This document shows, piece after piece, positions 1 through 6,784 of a stretch of 6,784 nt of DNA. Each line of letters starts with the position of its first letter. Positions within the stretch are counted from its first letter, which is position 1. The notes under the pieces are model-generated. The model saw only the letters and a list, made by a program, of their open reading frames with translations. It did not search any database and had not been told where the DNA came from. Source of the stretch: Candidatus Fermentibacterota bacterium (GTDB taxonomy: Bacteria > Fermentibacterota > Fermentibacteria > Fermentibacterales > Fermentibacteraceae); contig JAKLEF010000105.1 of NCBI GenBank assembly GCA_022703195.1, forward strand, positions 1 through 6,784, written 5' to 3'. Made by a program: the position numbers and the translations under genes.

Positions 1-8
1 TCGCTTCA

Positions 9-9
<1 letters not shown>
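1..9 (-). CDS. Possible start of the next operon gene (partial, three codons)
   Basis: The lon stop codon TGA is embedded in TGATG, so an ATG at 9-7 shares one base with it. It is followed by AAG CGA (Met-Lys-Arg) before the window ends. One-base stop/start overlaps of this kind are common between co-transcribed bacterial genes and often mark translational coupling. A G-rich stretch lies a little upstream inside the end of lon, but it is not a clear Shine-Dalgarno sequence. Only three codons are visible, so no product can be named, and the ATG could be chance. Confidence 0.3.
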
Positions 10-2334
<2,325 letters not shown>

Positions 2335-2342
<8 letters not shown>

Positions 2343-2688
2343 CCGGATTCTCCTGGTCGACCCTGATGCCGACGGACCCGCCGGGGGCCTTGGGCATCTC
2401 GATGCAGAGGACGCCGTCCCTCATCGAAGCTCTCATGCCGTCTACGTCTATCCTGCAGGGAAGCTGGACGTCGCGCTCGAACCGCCCGGTGCGGATCTCG
2501 AGCCTCTCGGCGGACAGCCCGGTCTCGGGGGGCCTCCTGGTCCCCCTGACGATCACCGAACGGGGATTCGCGAAGAGTTCGACCTCCCCGAGGCTCATCC
2601 CCGGGAGTTCGACGTGCAGGACGAGCATGTCGTCCGTCTCGTACAGGTCGACGGGCGGTGCCCAGAAACCCGCGAAACCCTGGATCAA
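2335..2688 (-). CDS. Small heat shock protein, Hsp20/alpha-crystallin family
   Basis: Hsp20 proteins are ATP-independent cytoplasmic chaperones that bind unfolding proteins and hold them for refolding or degradation. With the TTG start chosen here the product is 117 residues, short for the family (usually about 140-150). The alpha-crystallin domain spans about 11-101. It opens with a PPVDLYET segment, then LPG at 28-30, and carries the family signature near its end (A87, then GVL at 92-94, then IEMPK). IRV at 108-110 resembles the C-terminal I-x-I/V anchor used in oligomer assembly. The frame stays open upstream to an ATG at 2820, but those 44 codons lie largely inside the preceding gene and read as arginine-rich, non-Hsp20 sequence. 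TTG at 2688 is the first plausible start past that gene's stop; its ribosome site is weak, and CTG at 2703 is an alternative. It lies 17 bases after the preceding gene and overlaps lon by 8 bases. The family call is firm; the start is not. Confidence 0.9.
2350..2354 (-). promoter_or_regulatory. Ribosome binding site of lon
   Basis: AGGAG lies seven bases before the lon ATG and is itself inside the last codons of hsp20. It is the clearest Shine-Dalgarno match in the window and fixes the lon start at 2342. Its position means ribosomes finishing hsp20 pass over the lon initiation site. Confidence 0.85.
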
Positions 2689-2705
2689 CGCCCTGTCCGC
2701 CAGTC

Positions 2706-4934
2706 CTATTCGATGTCGAAGCGGATCTGGACCGTGGTCGTGACCTCCACGGGCTGGCCTCCCTGGGTCGCGGGCTGGAAGCGCCACTGCCTCACGGCGT
2801 CTGCGGCGGCCTGCCCGCATCCGAGCCCCAGAGGATCGTTGGTTACCTGGACATCGGTCACCGAACCGTCGGTACCGACCCTGACATCGAGGGTGACGTA
2901 ACCGTGGAGGTCGCCCCTCTCCCTGGCCATGGCCGGGATGGACGGGGCGGACTGCTGGATCGCGAAGGGCGGTATCACGGGCTGTTCCTCGATGATGTCG
3001 GGCTGCTGCACCCTCTCGGCGGCCGTGTACCTGATCATCGTGTCCTCGCCGAGCGCGATCGTCACCGAAGTGGTCTGGTCCTCGTAATCGGGATTGGTGA
3101 GGCTCACCGAGTAGGTTCCGGGCTCGAGCTCGATGGGGGGCAGCGGAGTCTGGCCGTAGGACTGCCCGTCGATCGTGACCTCGGCCCAGGGCTCCGGCCC
3201 GATCAGCAGCCTGCCCGTGGTGACGATCTCGACGGGAGACACGGTCTGGCTGAATCCGTCGGCGCCGAGGGTGATGGACCTGGACCAGTCCTCGTGCCCG
3301 TCCATCCTCACCAGCACGGTGTGGGGCCCCCTGTCGGCGATGTGGGTGACCCTCCTGCCGGTTCCGACCTGCACCCCGTCGACCATGAAGACGGCGTTAC
3401 CCTCGATGTCGCCGGCCAGGGTCAGGGAGATCTGGGATGTCTGCGACGAGAGCAGGGCCAGAGCCTGGTCGAATCCAGCGGGAGTGTCGACCAGCACGGT
3501 CTCGGGCAGGGAGTTGTACCCGTCGAGGACCGCCTGGAAGACGTGCAGGCCCGTGGGCAGGCTGACGGTGAGCGAGTCGGTCTCCTCGCCATCGACGAGG
3601 AACGTGACCGTGCCGGGAGCGGGCTGGGGCTCGCCCTCCGGCATCAGAATGCTGAAACTCACCGGGACCGTGCTCGTTCCCATGGAGTCGAGGATGACCG
3701 CCTCGTCGAGAGTGAAGCCCTGCTGGAGATCGAGGGTGCGGGAATAGACTTCGTAGCCCTGTGCCCTGATCTCGAGCTGTCTCGTTCCGAAGTCGACGCC
3801 GGTCAGGATGTATGCTCCCGTGGAGTCTCTGAAGAGGGCCTCCCCGTCCAGGGTCACCGAGAGGTCCTCGGGACCCTGCACCGCGAGGGAAATGGAGTAG
3901 GGCTGAACCTGGGGGACGTCGGGGACGTCGGGCGGGCGCGGCTTCAGAATGGCCAGCAGCAGCAGGCCCGTGACCGCGAGGGCCACGACCCCGATCACGA
4001 TGAAGAGGATGGGGTTCCTGCGGCGGAGTTCGGCGCCTGCAGCCGCGGCACGCACGGGTTCCTCGCGGCGGACGGCTGCGGGGGCCGCCTCCTCGACGGG
4101 CGCACGGACGGGCCCCGGAGCCGGCTCTCCGACGGGGATGGCCACCTTCTGGAGCTTGTCGAAGAGCTCTCTGACCGTGGCGTCCCTGGGGTACCTCTCC
4201 CGCGCGGCCGCGGCTTCCTCCAGGGCTTCGGTGAACTCGTTCTCGGAAATCCTGCGGCGTATCGACGCGACGGCGGATGCGGCATCCCTCGGGGCGGCCG
4301 GGGCTGCCGTCGCCGCCGGGACCTCTATGAGATCCTCCGTATCGATCTCCAGCTCTTCCGGTTCCCCTGCGGGACGAACGGCCGGGGCGGGGGCCTGCAC
4401 CTTCTCGAGCTCCGAGACGAGCTTCCCGAGGGCGGGGGCCAGGGCCCAGAAGTTGAAGATGTTCCATGCCTGCTCGAGCGCTCCGGCGGGATCGCCTGAT
4501 CTGAGCCTCGTGAAGCCCAGGTCAGCGAGATTGTTGGCCTTGATGCTGCGCTTTATCGACTTGATCCGGCGGTTGATCTCCTCGTTCTCCGCCTCCTGGC
4601 GGCGGGCCCGCTCGAGTTCCTGGAGCGCGCGGATCTCGTCGCCGGCATCCATGGCTTCCTGGGAACGACGGATGCACTCCTCCACGAAGCCCTCCGACGC
4701 GGGGCCCTTCGCCTCCTCGGTCGCATGGGCCCTCATCGTCCTGGACCTCTTGAACACCTTCATGGCGGCGATTTCGCGCTCGATGCTCTGGATCTCCTCC
4801 CGCACGTCGGCGTTGGAGGGATCCAGGTCCAGGGCCTTGCGAAGCGTCTGAAGCGCCTGGTCGCGGTCACCCGACTCCACCTGCCTCCTGGCGGTGCGCA
4901 GGAGATCGTTCACTCGATCATCGGATGCGCTCAT
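2706..4934 (-). CDS. Membrane protein with TPR-like, PEGA-like and TonB C-terminal domains
   Basis: A 742-residue protein with one predicted membrane segment. Residues about 7-40 form a recognisable TPR, with weaker TPR-like helical repeats at about 81-170 and 225-262, joined by Ala/Pro/Glu-rich linkers. Three arginines at 304-306 precede a hydrophobic helix (about 309-330), so by the positive-inside rule the TPR half is cytoplasmic. A short Pro/Asp-rich linker follows, then beta-rich repeats at about 346-415, 423-500 and 501-570, and the best PEGA match at about 573-634 (a VTIDG motif, then a P-T-Y-S-V-S-L stretch). Residues about 652-742 match the TonB C-terminal domain, including G-x-V-T-x-x-V and AVRQWRFQPA. 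PEGA domains are extracytoplasmic folds often linked to the cell surface; TonB-C domains touch outer-membrane partners. No ExbB/ExbD is visible nearby, so energy transduction is unproven and a structural or sensing role is equally possible. ATG at 4934 is preferred over an adjacent TTG at 4937, which would sit one base from the G-rich ribosome site. Confidence 0.88.
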   Translation of the reverse strand: MSASDDRVNDLLRTARRQVESGDRDQALQTLRKALDLDPSNADVREEIQSIEREIAAMKVFKRSRTMRAHATEEAKGPASEGFVEECIRRSQEAMDAGDEIRALQELERARRQEAENEEINRRIKSIKRSIKANNLADLGFTRLRSGDPAGALEQAWNIFNFWALAPALGKLVSELEKVQAPAPAVRPAGEPEELEIDTEDLIEVPAATAAPAAPRDAASAVASIRRRISENEFTEALEEAAAARERYPRDATVRELFDKLQKVAIPVGEPAPGPVRAPVEEAAPAAVRREEPVRAAAAGAELRRRNPILFIVIGVVALAVTGLLLLAILKPRPPDVPDVPQVQPYSISLAVQGPEDLSVTLDGEALFRDSTGAYILTGVDFGTRQLEIRAQGYEVYSRTLDLQQGFTLDEAVILDSMGTSTVPVSFSILMPEGEPQPAPGTVTFLVDGEETDSLTVSLPTGLHVFQAVLDGYNSLPETVLVDTPAGFDQALALLSSQTSQISLTLAGDIEGNAVFMVDGVQVGTGRRVTHIADRGPHTVLVRMDGHEDWSRSITLGADGFSQTVSPVEIVTTGRLLIGPEPWAEVTIDGQSYGQTPLPPIELEPGTYSVSLTNPDYEDQTTSVTIALGEDTMIRYTAAERVQQPDIIEEQPVIPPFAIQQSAPSIPAMARERGDLHGYVTLDVRVGTDGSVTDVQVTNDPLGLGCGQAAADAVRQWRFQPATQGGQPVEVTTTVQIRFDIE
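3912..3929. repeat. Two perfect tandem copies of a 9-base unit in the linker after the membrane helix
   Basis: GGGGACGTC (plus strand) occurs twice in direct succession. On the coding strand it gives the PDVPDV part of the short Pro/Asp/Val linker between the membrane helix and the first periplasmic repeat. Because the unit is a multiple of three, copy changes would keep the frame and only alter linker length. Confidence 0.65.
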
Positions 4935-5002
4935 CAATCCCCCCTGTCAGGGTTCCCAGGACATGGTCGAACCAGCCGATCACGGCCGGAACACGGGCCC
5001 AT
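4934..5002 (-). CDS. Possible 22-codon leader open frame
   Basis: An ATG at 5002-5000 opens a 22-codon frame (starting MGPCSGRD) whose TGA at 4936-4934 shares its A with the ATG of the TPR/PEGA/TonB gene. With the promoter proposed at 5014-5041, transcription would begin only a few bases before this ATG, making it almost leaderless. Against it: no properly spaced ribosome site, no recognisable peptide, mostly CGN arginine codons unlike the neighbours, and a length that GC-rich DNA yields easily by chance. Kept as a weak candidate. Confidence 0.2.
   Translation of the reverse strand: MGPCSGRDRLVRPCPGNPDRGD
4939..4945 (-). promoter_or_regulatory. G-rich ribosome binding site of the TPR/PEGA/TonB gene
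   Basis: The coding strand reads AGGGGGG, then ATTG, then ATG. The run ends four bases before the ATG at 4934 but only one base before the TTG at 4937, which is why ATG is chosen. It is a degenerate Shine-Dalgarno lacking the central A. A short dyad at 4942-4952 (CCCTGTCAGGG, plus strand) includes part of it. Confidence 0.55.
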
Positions 5003-5013
5003 CCCCCCGAAGC

Positions 5014-5041
5014 AATATAAAACGCGGCCTGCCGCTGACAA
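5014..5041 (-). promoter_or_regulatory. Candidate sigma70-type promoter for the TPR/PEGA/TonB-hsp20-lon operon
   Basis: On the minus strand a -35 box TTGTCA (5041-5036; consensus TTGACA) is followed by a 16-base spacer and a -10 box TATATT (5019-5014; consensus TATAAT). Each matches at five of six positions. The -10 area is one of the few AT-rich spots in the window. It lies in the only intergenic gap, pointing at the operon, with a predicted start near 5007 and a leader of about 73 bases. No heat-shock operator of the CIRCE (HrcA) or HAIR (HspR) type was seen next to it. Spacing and location are good, but the boxes were read by eye. Confidence 0.6.
5019..5035 (-). terminator. Weak terminator-like hairpin with T run after recG (overlaps the promoter)
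   Basis: On the minus strand the dyad GCGGCAGGCCGC is followed by G and TTTT. The arms GCGGC and GCCGC pair perfectly, but with only two bases between them; a realistic fold is a 4-bp GC stem with a 4-base loop. A stem this short is weak for an intrinsic terminator, and the T run is only four bases before ATATT. The same bases form the spacer and edge of the -10 box of the candidate promoter, so it may instead be an operator-like dyad or chance. Confidence 0.25.
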
Positions 5042-5095
5042 CCGTTGATGAGGCCCTGGCCGGGAAAGGCACGGACGACGTTCCGGACAGGAACT

Positions 5096-6784
5096 TCACG
5101 CATGGTGCTCCTGCTCCGCACCGAACCGCCAGTTCATCTCCGACAGGGCGCCCTCGCCGGGCGGATGCGCCGATGCGAGAGCGGAAGCCCTCTCCAGGAG
5201 GTCGGAGTCGGTCATCAGGTCTGCCACCCGGAACTCGGGCAGACCGGACTGCCTGGTGCCGAACAGGTCCCCCGGGCCGCGCAGTTCGAGATCCCTCCTC
5301 GCCAGCTCGAACCCGTCGTTCGACGCCTCCATGGCCCTCAGCCTCTCCATAGCCTTCTCCCCCGTGTCACGGCCTGCGATGAGGAAGCACCACGAATCCC
5401 TCCCGCCGCGCCCGATCCTCCCCCTGAGCTGGTGGAGCTGGCTCAGGCCGAACCTGCCCGCACCCGAGACTATCATCACGGTGGCCTCCGGCACGTCCAG
5501 ACCGACCTCGACGACGGTCGTGCTCACGAGTACTGCGGTCCTGCCCGCCGCGAAGTCCCCGGCGCGGGCATTCTTCTCGGAGGCCGGCATGGTCCCGTGG
5601 AGGAGCCCCACTCCCCCTGCGCCGGCCGGCCCGGCCTTCAGACGTTCGTACGCGGTGGTGGCATCGAGGAGGTCCTGCCCCTCCGTGGCCTCCCTCAGGG
5701 GATACACGATGTACGCCCTCTCCCCCGCGGCCAGCCTCTCCAGGAGCTTGTCCATCGCCTCCCTGCGCCCCTCCTCCCCGAGGACGCGCGTGTGCACCAC
5801 GCCCCTCCCGGGAGGCATCTCGTCGATGACTGAAACGTCGAGGTCGCCGTAGAAGGCCATGGCGAGAGTCCTGGGTATGGGCGTCGCCGACATGATGAGC
5901 AGGTGAGGCCTGGGGACGAGGCCCCCCAGCATCGCCTCCCTCTGTTCCACCCCGAACTTGTGCTGCTCGTCCACCACCAGCACGGCAAGGCGCGGCAGCG
6001 TAACGGGCTTTTCGAGGATGGCGTGGGTCCCGATCAGGAGCATCGGAGCCCCCGAGGAGGCGTCTCGCAGGATGTCGGCCCTCTCATGCCTGGAGGTGCC
6101 CGCCGTTATGAGCCGCACATCCACTCCCATCGGGCCCAGGAGCCTCGACAGGGTCCTCTCGTGCTGTGAAGCCAGGACTTCCGTGGGAGCGAGCAGGGCG
6201 GCCTGCATCCCGCTCCCCGCCGCGGCGCGGCACGCGAAGGCGGCGACCGCGGTCTTGCCGGAGCCCACGTCGCCCTGGAGGAGCCGCCGCATGGCCGATG
6301 CCCGGCCCAGATCCGACGACAGCGCGGAGAGGGCGGAGGACTGGGCGCCGGTGGGTGTGAAAGGCAGCCCGGATACGAACCCGGTGAGGATGGCGGGTCC
6401 GGACTCCAGCGCAATGCCGGGGATGGCCGAGGCTCCGGCCCGGACCCGCCGCAGGAAGCACTGATGCAGATAGAGCTCCTCCAGGGCGAGGAACCTCCGC
6501 GCCTTCTCGGCCTCTTCCGGACTTCCGGGTCCGTGGGCGGCAATGAAGGCATCCGACCGCGACCCGAACCCCGCCAAAGCGGCCTGATCGTCGGGGAGCA
6601 CCATGGGGAGGCCGCCGCCTGCGGCATCCAGGGCCCGCCTGACAAGCCCGCGCATGATGCCCTGCGAGAGCCCCGCCGTGAGAGGGTATACCGGCAGCAT
6701 CCCACCCGACTCGAGGGCGGAACCCATGGGGCCGTCCGGGAAGAGCAGCTCGGGATGCGCCATGGAGAGGCCCCTGAAGAAGTC
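5096..6784 (-). CDS. recG: ATP-dependent DNA helicase RecG (N-terminus beyond window)
   Basis: RecG is a monomeric superfamily 2 helicase that remodels stalled forks and branch-migrates Holliday junctions. The 562 visible residues start mid-gene: the frame is open to the window edge, and the in-frame MAHPE at 6763-6749 aligns with the MIHPE stretch of the E. coli wedge domain (about residue 128), so that Met is internal. About 120 N-terminal residues, most of the wedge domain, should lie outside. Numbering from that Met: Q-like FTPTGAQ at 135-141, motif I GDVGSGKT 164-171, Ia APTEVLASQH 192-201, II DEQHKFGV 265-272, III SATPIPRT 292-299, V STTVVEVGLDVP 414-425, VI QLRGRIGRGG 445-454. The RecG-specific C-terminal segment follows (DLELRGPGDLFGTRQSG at 491-507), so the translocation part is complete. 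The segment before motif VI reads VSGAGRFGLSQLHQ, where many RecG proteins have an E-x-A-E-R form. The nearby downstream gene lies 161 bases away with its own candidate promoter, so recG is probably a separate unit. Confidence 0.97.
   Translation of the reverse strand, partial: DFFRGLSMAHPELLFPDGPMGSALESGGMLPVYPLTAGLSQGIMRGLVRRALDAAGGGLPMVLPDDQAALAGFGSRSDAFIAAHGPGSPEEAEKARRFLALEELYLHQCFLRRVRAGASAIPGIALESGPAILTGFVSGLPFTPTGAQSSALSALSSDLGRASAMRRLLQGDVGSGKTAVAAFACRAAAGSGMQAALLAPTEVLASQHERTLSRLLGPMGVDVRLITAGTSRHERADILRDASSGAPMLLIGTHAILEKPVTLPRLAVLVVDEQHKFGVEQREAMLGGLVPRPHLLIMSATPIPRTLAMAFYGDLDVSVIDEMPPGRGVVHTRVLGEEGRREAMDKLLERLAAGERAYIVYPLREATEGQDLLDATTAYERLKAGPAGAGGVGLLHGTMPASEKNARAGDFAAGRTAVLVSTTVVEVGLDVPEATVMIVSGAGRFGLSQLHQLRGRIGRGGRDSWCFLIAGRDTGEKAMERLRAMEASNDGFELARRDLELRGPGDLFGTRQSGLPEFRVADLMTDSDLLERASALASAHPPGEGALSEMNWRFGAEQEHHA

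Noticed and set aside
2689..2820. N-terminal extension of Hsp20 from the ATG at 2820
   Set aside because: These codons lie mostly within the TonB-C coding region in another frame and give an Arg-rich sequence unlike any Hsp20 arm.
2658..4499. 613-codon open frame on the plus strand opposite the TPR/PEGA/TonB gene
   Set aside because: Low-complexity Gly/Asp/Arg-rich translation without a domain, antisense to a gene with several recognised domains.
5080..5094. Inverted repeat GTTCC-5-GGAAC just after the recG stop, as a terminator
   Set aside because: Five-base-pair stem of mixed composition with no T run after it on the minus strand.
4938..5095. Heat-shock operators (CIRCE, HAIR) or a sigma32-type promoter before the hsp20-lon operon
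   Set aside because: I looked for TTAGCACTC/GAGTGCTAA and CTTGAGT/ACTCAAG arms and a CTTGAA...CCCAT pair on the coding strand and found none; only the sigma70-like boxes fit.
4918..5121. 67-codon minus-strand frame across the recG/TPR-PEGA-TonB gap
   Set aside because: It overlaps both neighbours, has no ribosome site or recognisable protein, and would span the candidate promoter.
6106..6705. Other frames inside recG on both strands, including the 199-codon minus-strand frame
   Set aside because: Pro/Ser/Arg-rich shadow translations; the recG frame carries all helicase motifs.

Overview
This is a GC-rich bacterial window whose convincing genes all lie on the minus strand. Read along that strand (from high to low coordinates) the order is recG (5' end cut by the window edge), a 158-base gap with a candidate promoter, a membrane protein with TPR-like, PEGA-like and TonB-C regions, a small Hsp20 chaperone, the ATP-dependent protease lon, and the first codons of what may be another gene. 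The large open frames on the plus strand, and the second minus-strand frames, are high-GC shadows of these genes.

The host looks like a Gram-negative (diderm) bacterium, because a TonB C-terminal domain makes sense only with a periplasm and outer membrane. High GC combined with heavy use of AGG for arginine and some ATA for isoleucine is unlike most high-GC Proteobacteria or Actinobacteria. It would suit a less-studied lineage, perhaps a candidate phylum of the FCB type, but nothing in the window fixes the taxonomy.

Layout: 5096-6784 is RecG, a DNA-branch-migrating helicase, complete at its C-terminus. The gap 4938-5095 holds a sigma70-like promoter (TTGTCA-16-TATATT) facing the TPR/PEGA/TonB gene, a GC-rich dyad inside the promoter spacer, and a 22-codon open frame that ends in a TGATG overlap with the next start. 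From 4934 to 9 the three genes are packed as an apparent operon: 17 bases separate the membrane protein and hsp20, hsp20 and lon overlap by 8 bases, and lon's stop overlaps a possible new ATG by one base.

Hsp20 (holdase) and Lon (degradation of misfolded protein) form a coherent protein quality-control pair, and their overlap suggests translational coupling. The membrane protein upstream has a predicted cytoplasmic TPR-like half and a periplasmic PEGA/TonB-C half. Why it shares the transcription unit is unknown and is the most interesting question here. I see no phage, transposon, CRISPR, tRNA or rRNA sequence, and no clear new multi-gene system.
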